From Molossus alvarezi (taxonomy: Eukaryota; Chordata; Mammalia; Chiroptera; Molossidae): a DNA stretch of 64,000 nucleotides. The stretch's first letter is position 1. Each line of letters starts with the position of its first letter. The notes below the pieces were generated by a model. It was not told the DNA's origin. It searched no databases and saw only the letters and a list, made by a program, of their open reading frames with translations. The stretch covers positions 105,350,551-105,414,550 of the forward strand of contig CM073895.1 of assembly GCA_037176705.1 (NCBI GenBank), read 5' to 3'. Made by a program: the position numbers and the translations under genes. This document shows positions 45,471 through 57,175 of this stretch, piece after piece.

Positions 45471-45910
45471 TGTTGTAACCCAGGAGAGTCATCCTCACTC
45501 AAACATCAAGTAATTTTGAATATTAGGAGCTTTATTACCTGCGCAGGGACTGCAGCCAACCTACACAGAGTATAACTGCAGCCCCGAGCTCAGGGGGAGG
45601 GTTGCTTATATAGGGCAGGGGTTACTCAAGAGTTTAGCAGAGCAAGCTACATGTACAGAAGCAGATATCAGCAGTTAGTAGCTGTACAAGTTGTTTATTT
45701 TATATTTCTTAACATTTACTAGACCCTAGCCTTGAATGTCTCACTGCCCCGTCTGGTATCTCCTGATTAGTTAAGCTCATGGTCAATACCCTTGTGGTCA
45801 TGGCTGATGCATCCCTTCCTCTTCAAGAATTTTTGCAAAAACAACTCTGGTTCAAGGAACCCAGGAGAGGTTCCTTCTTCTAGCGGATGGAGAATTACTG
45901 GATTATAACA
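45471..45910 (-). mobile_element. 5' LTR of the minus-strand provirus
   Basis: Partner of the LTR at 40,476, with the same TATATAAGC and AATAAAGCTCC signals on the minus strand. Relative to the partner it has a 4-bp deletion near 45,645 and a 5-bp insertion near 45,690. Confidence 0.92.
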
Positions 45911-46119
45911 ATTGTGTGTCCTATGCATTGGGTACTGTGCTACATCAGCCTCTGACCTACATAACTTCATTTAATCTGACAAGGTTATTATTCTTATTTG
46001 AAAATTAGAAATGAGTCAGTTGTATAAAATGAAAATTATACAGACAAGCATTTATTTCTCTTAAAAACAGGAAATCTGAGATAAATCAGGGATAGTTCAT
46101 TAACAAGAATGAACACAAC

Positions 46120-46192
46120 TTCTTTTTTTAAAAATTTTTTTCTTTATTGATTTTAGAGAGAGAGGGAGAGAGAGAGAGATAGAAACATCCAT
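46120..46192 (-). mobile_element. SINE 3' fragment abutting a HAL1
   Basis: TTTCTTTATTGATTTTAGAG and GAGATAGAAACATCCATGAG are the 3' part of a short-subfamily Ves SINE, cut where the HAL1 begins. The rest of the SINE is not found beyond the HAL1. Confidence 0.8.
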
Positions 46193-48347
46193 GAGGTGCT
46201 TCCGGTCAAGATGGCGGGTAGGTAAACGCGGTATCTCATCCTCCCACAACCACATCAAAGTTACAACTAAACTACAGAACAACCATCATTCAAAACCGCC
46301 TGAAATGGAGCTGAATGGAAGTCCTACACCTACGGAATTAAAGCAGCAGCCACATCCAGACTGGTGGGAGGGGCGGAGGCGCGAGGGCCGGCGAGACGGG
46401 CTGGTCCCACACCCACGTGTGGCGGATAAAAATCAGGAGGATACTTCAGCTGGGAAGGTCCCTCCTGAGGACTGAGGGGTCCCCGTCCCACACCAGATGC
46501 CCCGCTCAGGGTTCCAGTGCCAGGAAGAGAATCCCCATAACTTCTGGCTGGAAAACCAGCGGGAACTGAGGCTCAAGGAGGCTGAAGCGGCTGGAGCCCC
46601 AGGCAGCTCCTTAAAGGGCCCGCGCACGGACTTATCGGACTCTCTCCCTCTAAGCTCGGAGGGGAGGCAGCTCCAGGGGTGCCAGAGACATACAGGGAAG
46701 AACTGAGCTGTTTGGCACTGAAGCGAGGGCTGGAGAGGGGGCTTTCTTCGGGACAAACGTGCTGTCAGAAGCCTTTGTTCCTTTGGTGAGCCCTTCCCTG
46801 GGGCGGCAGACAGAAGCCATATCTGGGACTCCAGCAACCTGGCTCACACTGGTAGCCCCGCCCTGGTGACTCCCTGAGGCCCCGCCCTGCCCCACACAAC
46901 TTTCAGGCCCACCCAAGCTGTTGCCAGTTGCTTTACCATAGGATTGGCCTGACTTGGATCCTGCTTCAGGTTTTCCTAAATTCTTTCAAACGAGCAGCAT
47001 CTGGTCTCAGCCAGCCCCATACCGCTTGTTAAGTAATACACAGAAACAAACACAGGGAGGCAGCCAAAATGAGGAGACAAAGAAACAGGTCCCAAATGAA
47101 AGAACAGAACAAAACCCCAAGAAAAGAACTAAGCGAAATGGAGATGAGCAACCTAACAGATGCTGAGTTCAAAATACTGCTTATAAGGATACTCAGTGAA
47201 CTCAGTGAGAACCTCAGTGAACTTAGTGAGGGCCTCAAGAGCATAAGAAAGGACCAGTCAGAATTGAAGGAGGCATTAACTGAAATAAAGAATAATTTAC
47301 ACAGCTTCAATACTAGAGTACGTAAATCCAAGAAGCAAACCATCGATTTGGAATATAAGGAAGTAAAAAACGCCCAATCAGAACAGCAAAAAGAAAAAAG
47401 AATCCAAAAAAATGAAGTTAGTGTAAGGAGCCTCTGGGACAACTTCAAGCATGCCAACATTCGCATCTTGGGGGTGCCAGAAGGAGAAGAGTGAGAACAA
47501 GAAATCGAAAACCTGTTTGAAACAATAATGGCAGAAAACTTTCCTAACTTGGTGAAGGAAACAGACATGCAAGTCCAGGAAGCACAGAGAGTCCCAACCA
47601 AGATGAACCCCAAGAGGCACACACCAAGACACATCATCATCAAAATGCAAAAGGTTCAAGACAAAGAGAGAATCTTAAAAGCAGCAAGAGAAAGGCAGCT
47701 AGTTACCTATAAGGCTGTCAGCTGATTTCTCAAAAGGAACTTTGCAGGCCAGAAGGGAGTGGCAAGAAATATTCAGAGTGATGAAAAGCAAGAACCTACA
47801 ACCAAGATTACTCTATCCTGCAAAGCTGTCATTTAGAATCCATGGCCATATAAAGAGTTTCCCAGACAAGAAAAAGTTAAGTAGTTCATCACCACTAAAC
47901 CGTTATTATATGAAATGTTGAAGGGTCTTTTTGAAGAAAAAGATAAAAAATATGAACAAACAAAATGGCAATGAATATATATCTATCAACAATGGAATCT
48001 ACAAACAAAATGAACAGGTAGATCAGAAACATTCTCATAGATACAGAGAATATTTTGTTGATTGACAGATGGGAGTGGGTTGGGGGAATGGGTGAAAAAG
48101 GTGAAGGGATTAAGAAGTACAAATTCATTGCTAGACTGACAATCCTCAAAGGGAAGGGGGTTGAGGGGTGGGAAGAAATAAACCAAAGGACTTATATGCA
48201 TAACCAATGGACACAGACACAGTGTGGGGAAAGGCGGGAGGGAAATGGGAGTGGGGAGGAGGGGTCAATGGGGGAAAATGAGGAACATCTGTAATACATT
48301 CCACAGTAAAGATACAAAATAAATAAATAAATAAATAAATAAATACT
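46193..48347 (+). mobile_element. Young full-length HAL1, copy B
   Basis: Starts GCTTCCGGTCAAGATGGCGG, has the same GC-rich leader, ORF1 and 3' UTR as copy A, and ends in (AAAT)n. No ORF2. The 5' end is a few bases longer or better preserved than in copy A. A clear TSD was not found because the left flank is a SINE fragment and the right flank is A-rich. Confidence 0.85.
47069..47494 (+). pseudogene. HAL1 ORF1, N-terminal 141 codons, copy B
   Basis: Identical in all 141 residues to copy A at 31,214-31,639, ending at the same TGA. A further 65-codon frame follows (47,528-47,725, ENFPNLVKETDMQVQ to VTYKAVS) and differs from copy A at two residues. The C-terminal RNA-binding domain seen in the old HAL1 at 5,823 is not open. 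Confidence 0.82.
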
Positions 48348-48689
48348 ATTTACCAAATACCTAAAAAAATAAATAAATAAAAAATAAAATTTTATAGAGC
48401 TCAAAACCAAGAAATATTAGCAATGCATACAAATACATAGGAATGATTAGTACTAACTTCAGGATGATGGTTATGTATGGGAGGCTTGAGGGGGATGTAA
48501 TCTGGGAGAGACACACAGGGAACTTTGTTCTTTTAAGCTAGGTGGTGAGTCATGGTGAGTTTATTTTCTTCTTCTTAATAAAAATATAAGCTCTAATCAC
48601 ATATTACACAAGGTAAACCAAAAAATCACCACAATCTTATTTTTCTTAATCAGAGTAACCTATAGATTTATTCAATGCCTGGTATAGCT

Positions 48690-49345
48690 TTGTTATTTCA
48701 ATCCAGGCTGAACTAGGTGGAAGTTGTCCAGATGGAAGTCGTACAGGTAAAGGATGTACAGGAGGAGGATGTCCAGATGGAGGTTGTACAGGAGGAGGAT
48801 GTGCAGGTGGAGGTTGTGCAGGCGGAAGATGTCCATATGGAGGTTGTACAGGAGGAGGATGTGCAGGTGGAATTTGTGCAGGCGGAAGATGTCCAGGTGG
48901 AGGTTGTGCAGGTGGAAGATGTCCAGGTGGAAGTTGTATAGGAGGAGAATGTCTAGGTGGAGGTTGTATAGGAGGAGGATGTCCAGGTGGAGGTTGTACA
49001 GATGGAAGGCGTCCAGGTGGAAGTTGTACAGGTAAAGGATGTACAGGAGGAGGATGTCCAGGTGGAGGTTTTACAGGTGGAGGTCGTACAGGTAGAGTAT
49101 GTACAGGAGAATGTTCAGGTGGAGGTTGGGCAGGCGGAAGATGTCCAGGTGGAGGTTGTACAGGAGGAGGATGTCCAGGTGAAGGTTGTGCAGGTGGAAG
49201 ATGTCCAGGTGGAGGTTGTACAGGTGGAGGTTGTACAGGTAGAGTATGTATAGGAGAATGTCCAGGTGGAGGTTGTGCAGCCAAGGAGGTACACATAAAG
49301 GATGTATCAGTAAAGGATGCCCAGGTGGAGGTTATAATAGGTGGA
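48690..49345 (-). repeat. 15/30-bp minisatellite with an open proline-rich frame
   Basis: About 40 imperfect 15-bp units (plus-strand GGTGGAGGTTGTACA type) form alternating 30-bp pairs. Because 15 is a multiple of 3, frames stay open on both strands. The minus frame at 48,646-49,365 reads PPPGHLPPAQ repeats and leaves the repeat into WIEITKLYQALNKS before a stop. It starts at GTG, with no upstream in-frame ATG before a stop. Most likely a minisatellite, not a gene. Confidence 0.85.
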
Positions 49346-49540
49346 GGGTGGGGAACATGGAGCACAGAGTGAAGGGAATAGACTGAAGATGTTTTATTTC
49401 AAATTCTTCGATCATTTCTGTATTTCTTGCATTGGCAGAATGGCATTAATATTTGTCTTCGAAGCTAGGACTTTGTGAGAATGAAAATGGGTAGCTGGTA
49501 TTAATAATTATATGAGAACTGGTGTTAAATCCACTGCTGT

Positions 49541-49709
49541 GCCCGGCCGGTGTGGCTCAGTGGTTGAGTGTTGACCCTGCACCAAGAGGTTGCCAGTTCG
49601 ATTCCTGGTCAGGGTGCATACTCAGGTTGTGGGCCCGATCCCCAGTGGGGGCATGCAGAAGGCGGCCAATCAATGTTCTCTCTCATCGATGTTTCCATCT
49701 CTCTCCCTT

Positions 49710-49758
<49 letters not shown>

Positions 49759-49777
49759 AATAAAGAAAAAAAAAAAG
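49541..49777 (+). mobile_element. Ves SINE, GTGTGGCTCAG subfamily
   Basis: Exact 10-bp TSD CCACTGCTGT (49,531-49,540 and 49,778-49,787). Contains a (TC)n run of about 20 units. Confidence 0.95.
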
Positions 49778-49831
49778 CCACTGCTGTACTGGACAAAAGA
49801 GGATGCTAATCACTTATAAAAAGTCTTCTTT

Positions 49832-50086
49832 GCCCTGGCCGGTTTGGCTCAGCGGTTAGAGCGTCGGCCTGCGGTCCGGAGAGACCCGGGTTCGGTTCCC
49901 GCTAAGGGCATGTACCCCGGTTGCAGTTTGTCCCCGGCCCTGGTTGGTTGTGCGGGTGGCAGCCACTCGATGTGTCCCTTTCACATCGATGTTTCTCTCT
50001 CTCTCTCTGTTCCTCTCTCTCCCTCCCACTCTATCTGTACAAAAAATGGAAAAATGTCCTCAGGTGAGGATGAAAAAAAAAAACAC
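49832..50086 (+). mobile_element. Ves SINE, young subfamily
   Basis: TSD AAAAGTCTT on both sides. GGTTCGGTTCCCGCTAAGGG B-box region and TACAAAAAATGG end. Confidence 0.95.
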
Positions 50087-50100
50087 AACAAAAGTCTTTA

Positions 50101-50351
50101 ATTTTTTTTTATATCCTCACCTGAGGATATTTTTTCATTGCTTTTTTTTTTTTTTTTAGATAGAGTGGGAAGGAGGAAGGGAGAGAGCGAGTGAGAGAGA
50201 GACACATTGACCGGCTGCCTCCTGCACGATCCCGACGGGGGGCTGGGGATCAAACCTGCAACCAAGGTCCATGCCCTTGACTGGGAATTGAACCCATAAC
50301 CCTTTGGTCCTCGGGCCGACGCTCTAACTGCTGAGCCAAACCGGCCAGGGC
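50101..50351 (-). mobile_element. Ves SINE inserted at the end of its neighbour
   Basis: Opposite orientation to the SINE at 49,832 but sharing its AAAAGTCTTTAA target, so three copies of the target are now present. Extra T run (15) in the body. Confidence 0.93.
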
Positions 50352-50542
50352 ATAAAAAGTCTTTAAAATGTGCATTTTGAGAATTTATATATATTTTGGT
50401 TAATAGTTTTTGGGCTTAAAAATGTTTCCAAGGGTATTTCAATAACAATGGTAGAACAAACGTAGCTTTAATCCTGATAGAGCACTATCTGCGGAAAGGT
50501 GGATTCTAGGCCCAGGTCTGGGTGATACAAAAAGAGGCTATT

Positions 50543-50811
50543 GCCCTGGCTGGTGTGGCTCAGTGGATAGAACATCAGCCCACATTCCGAAGGGGCTCAG
50601 GTTAGCTTCCCAGTGTAGGGCATGTACTTGGGTTGCAGGTTCAATCCCCGGCCCTGGTCAGGGTGTGTGCGGGAAGCAAGTAATTAATTGATGTCTCTCC
50701 TACATCTCTCTTTTTCTCCTTCCTCCCTCCTTTCTACTCTCTCTAAAAATCAATGAAAAAATATCTTTTGGTGAGGATTAACAAACAAACAAACAAACAA
50801 ACAAACAAAAA
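50543..50811 (+). mobile_element. Ves SINE
   Basis: TSD AAAAAGAGGCTATT / AAAAAGAGGTTATT. The tail is (ACAA)n. Confidence 0.94.
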
Positions 50812-52136
50812 AAGAGGTTATTATTAAGGGCATGATGAGGGTAAACATTACATTGATTTATTGATTAATGGAGTCACTTATTAAGTACATTTATTTAATG
50901 CTATGTGCATGGAGGTAAGACCAGGAACAAAAAAAATGTGGTAAACTGGTAAACCTGTTCACAGGCTGAGGGCTGGGGAGATGAGCGGTGCCTGCTCTGT
51001 GCTGGGGCTTCGTTATGTCGTTCACTACGGTCATTACACAAGTCCAGGCACACCTCGTCCATCGCGTTTGCTGTACTGCCCTTCAGAGACCTCGCCTTGT
51101 TTACAAATTGAAGTTTGAAGGTGTCAAGCAGGCCTTTTGGCACCATTTTTCCAACAGGTTCGGATGACGGCTGGCATTTATGAGCAATAAATTATTTTAT
51201 AATTAAGGTATGTATCTATATTAAGATGCAGTGCTATTCACACATAATACAGTGTAAACATAATCTTTACCTGCACTGGGAAACAAAGACATTTGTGTGA
51301 CTCCTTGTTGCAATATTCACTTGATTGTGTGGTGTGGATCTTTTGTAGGTCAAGAAATGGGGGTTGTAAGCAGTCACGATGAGTAAGAATCCTGAGTCAG
51401 TCAGTGAAGTAGACATTGTTTCTAGATCTGAGTATAGAGTTCATTCTCCTACCCTCAGACAGTTGTTCAGGCATCTGACAGTCCCTCTGACTGAGCACGT
51501 GTAGGAAGTTTACTGAGGATGCAGGGACACTGTCTGGAAGGACACTGTACCTCAGTCTCAGAGGTTAGACACCGCATTGCAGGCTCCTGGAATGCTCACC
51601 CCAAGTTTCTGTCATCTCTGCCTGTCAGGTTAACTTTCTTCGTGCTCTCTGTTGGTGGGCGTTTCTCTGGTTATTTCACAGCCCCTGCGTCCAGTCACGA
51701 TAGCAGTTAGGAAGATGCTGACTTGACTCTGTTGTCCCAACTCCACATTCTTGAGATGATCCAATCAATTCAACTTGGGTTGGGATCTGTGTCTGGTTCA
51801 GTTGATTATGGATGGGCCCACCTACATCTTTGTATGGGGGTGGGGCAAAAGTTCCCAGAGAGACGCAGAGGTAGAGAGGGGTTTTGTCATCTTAAATGCT
51901 GGGAAACCACCACATGGGTTCAGAGCCCATCCTCAAAGGGAAACAGGCATTGTCACCTCCATTATTGAAATCACAATTGTATTTCCTCACCATATTCAGT
52001 GTTCTAGTCACATAAAACTATTTTAAGTAATAATTTGAAGGTCACAACTTTATTTTACTCCCCTGTATTCACATTTTGAGTGCAGGTGAAAAAGATTTTT
52101 CTTCTATATGTAACACATACAAATAACCAAATTATT
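50812..52136. other. Unique DNA, nothing recognised
   Basis: No repeat family or coding exon recognised. Frames of up to 83 codons lack motifs. Confidence 0.45.
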
Positions 52137-52305
52137 TTTTAAAAATATATTTTTTAATTGATTTTTTAGAGAGAGGAAGGGATAGGGAGAGAGAAACATC
52201 GATGTGAGAGAGAAATCATTGATCAGCTGCCAACTGGGAATCGAACCAGGACCTCTCAGTCCACGGAATGATTGATGCTCCATCCATTGAGCCACACTGG
52301 CTGGG
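52137..52305 (-). mobile_element. Short-subfamily SINE
   Basis: TSD ATAACCAAATTATTTTT / ATAACCAAACAATTTTT. The head ends GAGCCACACTGGCTGGG. Much of the body between the GATCAGCTGCC and B-box region is absent. Confidence 0.9.
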
Positions 52306-52466
52306 ATAACCAAACAATTTTTAACACTCAGGGGTAAAAATTAGCTCAATGACACCTGCAAAGTTGTATCAGGTTGCTTTCCTACTTGTGTATTTATTTT
52401 AAGGCAATAACTGCTTTTCAGATACCAAATAAAAATAGGATAGCTTAATTATTACGTATTCTTACC

Positions 52467-52837
52467 ATGGACAGTCAGGGAGCACTGGGGAGTCTACCCC
52501 ATTGGCCATGATGGGGCAAGGGGAGGTTTTTATACTGAGCCTGCCCAAAACTAGAAAGATGAATGTATAGGGCCCAAGTATGCCAAAAGCTAGAAAGATG
52601 AATGGAGACAAGGCCTGAGCGTGCCAAAAGCTAGTAAGGTAATTGGATAGAAAAAAATGCTCTCTTCCCAATTCCTGTACTGCAGGCTTGAGCAGGAAAA
52701 GGGGATGATCTTTAAGATGGGAGTCCACCATTCTCCCAGGGTGGCACCTGAATAAACCATTTTCCTTTTGCACCAGCACCTAGCTCATGAGTTTGGCTTC
52801 TGTTGTGACAGGCAGATGAACCTCCATTTTGTTTACA
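52467..52837 (+). mobile_element. 5' LTR of the plus-strand provirus
   Basis: Contains CAGTCAGGGAGCACTGGGG, two diverged copies of GCCAAAAGCTAGAAAGATGA, a CTGAATAAACC polyadenylation signal and a TTTACA end. The following TTGATGACCCAGATGGGAC is a candidate primer binding site. Confidence 0.78.
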
Positions 52838-54173
52838 GTTTTTGATGACCCAGATGGGACAGCATGAACCTTAGTAAGCCCCAAAGGGCCCACGCTGGGT
52901 CCCAGCTGCCTGTGGCAGACTGACCCTGTAAGTGGGACTTTGGGGACTTTCCAACAGCTGCTAAGAGCTTTTCTTGGAGGAATTTCCCTGCATTCCTTCT
53001 CAAGGCATCAGTTGCCTGAAATGCTTGGCTGGTGAAAGGAAAACAGGTTTCTGGGGAGCAAATGGACTCCAAGATTGGGTAAATAAAACTGGTGTGCAAC
53101 TGGGGGTCCTCTATCCCTGCCACTTGGGCCTTGTGCCCCTTGGGTCCATTCAGGAGATAAGACAGAAAGACTTGCTTGTAAGCACTCATTTGGATGAATG
53201 GATTTATGGAACCAAGGTTTGTTCATATGTTCCCACTTTATCTGGGGTCTTTCTATGGTTATGGTTTTGGGTTTGTACTTTTGTGCCACCAGGGGTTGCT
53301 CTGTTTAAACTCTTGAAGGGAGCCCACTGGGCCAAATTTTAGCAGATTGTTCCATGTACTGTTAAGCTCCAATGACTAAGAAGGAATTGGTTTTCTGTTG
53401 TAATGCTGCTTGGTCTATGTATACCTTAGACTACAGGGGAAAATGGTTCTCTAAATTAGCACACCATTGTTACCAGCACAATAACCTGGTTATTATTTAA
53501 CAGGAAAGGAGTAAAGGGAAGATTAGCTAATTTAATTCTCCAGGTTTATTCCCTGCATGGGGAAAGGGTCTGGACAAAAGCAGTTTCGACGCATGTCCAG
53601 TGAGGTCTGAGTGACATGGAAGATGCCTACCTGTCCATCACACCTGGGAGCAAGTGGGTGTGGCCACTGCAAGCACATGAAACCTAAATATTTAATCTCC
53701 TAGACAAAGGAACTTGCTGTCTCTCTTGCTGCTGGATCCAGACTCCCAGCCTGCAGGGCCCCCATGGCTGCCCGCTATGTAGCCCATAGCCGTGTGGGAT
53801 CCATGCAGCAGAGCAATGGACTGAATCTGGGCTGATCCTCATCTGGACCCAGCTCATCATGGAGCGGACACTCTGGTCTTTGGCCTTATCTCTGGCCTTG
53901 CTAAACCCACAACAATTCCTCAGGTCCAGGTGTTTGTCTTCACACAGTAAGAATTCAGCAAAGAAAGGGAACACCTAAGATGCAGAGAAGGGAACTGGCT
54001 TCCAAATGCCTGCTGATGGTAAGACACGGGAGGAAAAAGAACATGAGGAGACGAACCTCTTCGATGACCTGAACCTGGGGGCCTCGAATTAGCAGCAGGA
54101 AGACACCCCCCGCCACCATACCCCTCTAGATACTCCTGAAATAGGGCCCAGGAGGGCCACATCCCCCCGTGTA

Positions 54174-54672
54174 ATGAAGAAATCGCCTCCCCCTCAAAGA
54201 CAGGGCAGGGCACCCAACTGGCCAGGGGCACCCCTCTCCACAGTGGGGCAATCCCCTCCAAGGTGGTGCCCTTTCGGCAGAAAGCAGCCGGCAGGCCGCC
54301 TGCAGGCCCTACGGAGCGCGTACTGGAAGAATCCCAACCCCTCGTGTAGGGCTCCTCAGAAAACAGCAGGTCTTATCATCTCCACTTTCACCACTCGCCA
54401 CCCAAACCAGGCTGATGTACAGGCTCTCCTCAACGTCCTTACAGCAGATGGAAGGTGGCTGGTTACAGATAAGAGAAGAGGCTCGTCAGCTCCATCAAGA
54501 CAATCCCAGCAGGACCCCAACCCAGCCCAAGTGGTACGCAAACAGCGGGGATCCAGCCTTCCTAGAACATCACAAAAGGTGCATATTGGAAGGGCTTAGA
54601 AAGGGGTGCCCAACAAAAGAACCTGAATATGATACAGGCTGTTCAACAGAAACCAAAGGAAGATCATTCTGA
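54174..54672 (+). pseudogene. gag capsid remnant, frameshifted
   Basis: Frame one has ISTFTTRHPNQADVQALLNV (54,370-54,440). The capsid continues in another frame with EEARQLHQDNP and FLEHHKRCILEGLRKG at 54,470-54,600. A frameshift separates them near 54,470. Gag capsid forms the core shell; this copy is inactive. A further capsid-like piece (ITFIGQSALDIRR) lies at 54,909-54,950, beyond an L1 insertion. Confidence 0.7.
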
Positions 54673-54699
54673 GGTTTTAGAAAGGATCTACCAGGCCTA

Positions 54700-54843
54700 T
54701 ATTTTTTACAGCAGTGAAAACAGTGATTGTTGACAGCATTGCAGATGTCTCCCCAGTCCCACTTTGCCCCTCACCCAGCCCCCGCTCCGACAGCCTCCCG
54801 CACGGCTGTCTGTGTGCATGGGCTATGCATATGCAAGCATTCC
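54700..54843 (-). mobile_element. 5'-truncated L1/HAL1 3' end inside gag
   Basis: Minus-sense 3' UTR (GTTGACAGCATTGCAGATGT, GTGTGCATGGGCTATGCAT) with a 10-bp TSD ACCAGGCCTA (54,690-54,699 and 54,844-54,853). Confidence 0.85.
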
Positions 54844-55899
54844 ACCAGGCCTACTGAAAGCACACTGACGCAGACCCACAGACACCAGAAAATGTCTGGA
54901 TGGTAAACATCACTTTTATTGGGCAAAGTGCCCTGGATATCAGGAGGCTCCAACATCCAGATGGGGTGCTGGGAATACCCCTCTCAGATGGGGGATGCAG
55001 CCTTCAGAGTGTACCATGTCCGGGAAACCAGGTCATTGAAGCAGGCCTCTGCTTTCTTAGAAACAGTGCAGGGAACCAGGAGGAGAGGCGGGACCTGAAC
55101 GGAAAAGGGGAAGGGCCTGTAGGTGCCAATCAACGAGCCTACCGCAAAGAGGAAGGCTTTGGAGAAAGGACCACCCAGAACTAAAAAAGAAAAACAGAAA
55201 GTATAGAAACTCTTGCCAAGAAGGTTAGAAAGGAACGATGAATCTGGAGGCCCAGGGGCTCCTCTAGACACCCCCGACCTATCACTGTGTCACACCCACA
55301 GGAGCCCCAGGCACCGATGACAGTGGGGGGACGAGCTAACTGACTTCCTTGCAGAGACAGGAGCTGCCTATGCAGCGCGAAATACAAAACCAACCAGGAG
55401 AAGTTCAGCTCCAGCACTGGTCACTGGAGTGACCAGGCATCACAGACTTCAGTCTCTAGAACGCCGGTTTGGGGATCACACGCGTGTGCTGACTGCCCAG
55501 TCCGTGGCCGGGCTGGATTCACATTGTAAACTGCGTGCACACACCGCCCTTCTCTGAGAAGCTGCCAATGCATTTACAAGTCCCACTGGAACCTGCCCTC
55601 ACTTCCGGTGCCCCCGACTTGCCTGGCAGCACCCAGAGGTGAACTCTTCCCCCGAGATCAAGCAGCGTGTCCACTGGGCCGTGCAGGCTGAGGGAACGCC
55701 AGCAGAGCGGACCTGTCGGATCCCCGCTGACTGAACCTTCCGGGAATCACGCACACAGATGGGAGCGGCTTCACGGAGAGGGGCCCGTGATGAGCTGGGT
55801 GCAGGTCACACAGACGGAGCAGAGGAGCGCGGGGACCGCCATGGGGACTGCGCACGGGAGGAGGAACGGGCCAGAGCCTCAGACTTGTCCCGGGAAGGG

Positions 55900-56560
55900 T
55901 GTTAACATCCACACTGACTGACTATGCCCACGGGGCTCCATAGAAAGAGGGCATTTAACCTTGGGAATAAGGACATCAGACACGCGAAAGCTGCTGTAGA
56001 ATTGCTCGGGGCAGTGACTCCACCGAACCAGGCTGACCGCATGCACGGCCAGGGCTTCTCCAGAAGGACGGTTCCCAAACTCTCCAGGCAAACCACACCG
56101 CCAATAAAGCAGCAAGGTGGGGCCATCGCTTCCTGGGCTTTAATGCCCCACCTGGACAGGTCAGAATGTAAACCCCACTGCGCAGAACGAGATGAGGAAT
56201 GGGCCCGTGCTGGGGTTCTCTGACACCGACCGATTCCATGCGGAACATCAACACTTGGGATGAGCGCTCACTGCATGTCCCGCCCTCAAACACCCACAGG
56301 ACGGACCCGTCATGTAAAGGACGCTCCACTGGACCTGGTTAGACTGCACGTGAAGGGCCCTCATCACAAAGGACTGCTCGGGAGACTACCCGAGCCTGCC
56401 ACAGAGGCAGCACACACCCTGAGCCAGACGTGCCCCCGCGCACAAGGAGCACCATGTGAAAGGCACCTGCCCTTTCGAGGGCTGCACGTCGACTTTACAC
56501 ACATGCTAAAACCACAGGAAACTTTAAATTCGTATCAGACACCTTTTCTGGATGGGTAGG
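55900..56560 (+). pseudogene. RNase H end and integrase N-terminal remnant
   Basis: NIHTD at about 55,907 and LGNKDIRHAKAAVELLGAV at 55,950-56,010 match the C-terminal RNase H region of gammaretroviral pol. In another frame, LHVKGPHHKGLL (56,346-56,385) and LHVDFTHM (56,480-56,505) recall the integrase zinc-binding region and the start of the catalytic core. Stops and frame changes are frequent. Confidence 0.65.
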
Positions 56561-56763
56561 GGCACACCCTGCTAGAACTGAGAAGGTAACCAAGGTCGCA
56601 AAACTTCGGCCCACAGCAACGACCCCTGCGTTGGACCTGCTCACAGCACTCAAAGTGGCAGCTTCTGCTTCGCTCCAGAAACCTTCCAGGAGACAGGGCA
56701 GGCCCTCGACAGGAGCTGGGTGCAGACCCCGTCTTTGAGGGAGCCTGAGAAAGTGACCCCACA

Positions 56764-56973
56764 ATGAAGATGACGCTGGTGAAAATGTGCCAGGAGACAC
56801 GTTTGAAAGGGAGCACGCCCTACTGCCTGGCCCGGATGGGCTGTGTGCTGAAGAGGACCGGACGGAGCCCTTTTGAAACCGTGTATGGGAGACCCTTATA
56901 CGTGTCTGTTTTAGGGACACCCCCTTCAGAGTCAGAACATGAACTAAAAGTCAAACAATATGCACAACTTTAG
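56764..56973 (+). pseudogene. Integrase downstream remnant
   Basis: GRSPFETVYGRPLY at about 56,862-56,905 is the conserved integrase stretch between catalytic core and C-terminal domain. The frame ends at 56,973. Confidence 0.7.
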
Positions 56974-57175
56974 GGCGAACACTGACAACTTGGCACAGTT
57001 TTGCTCACTGCAGGTCTATCCGCCCATCTGACGAGCCCCGGCAGACTCGGCATCCCAACCAGCAGTCAGCCAAGCAGTGGTCGGTCCCCGTGCCGTCCTG
57101 CTGACCACACACTCGTCCCTAAAGCTCCCAGGGATCAAGCCTCGGATCCAGCACACAGAGAAGGTGGGCACCGCC

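Larger units (their letters stand above)
40476..45910 (-). mobile_element. Gamma-type endogenous retrovirus, minus strand
   Basis: Two LTRs of 439 and 440 bp flank 4.56 kb of internal sequence, with a 5-bp TSD ATTGT (40,471-40,475 and 45,911-45,915). In element order the internal part shows a primer binding site, unrecognised gag-region DNA, a protease motif, RNase H, integrase C-terminus, an Env transmembrane remnant and a purine-rich tract. Most of reverse transcriptase and Env is absent. A SINE (44,451) and probably another LTR (41,271) inserted later. It cannot encode a complete viral protein. Confidence 0.9.

Noticed and set aside
48690..49345. CRISPR-like array
   Set aside because: There are no unique spacers. 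The units are contiguous degenerate 15-bp repeats in mammalian DNA.
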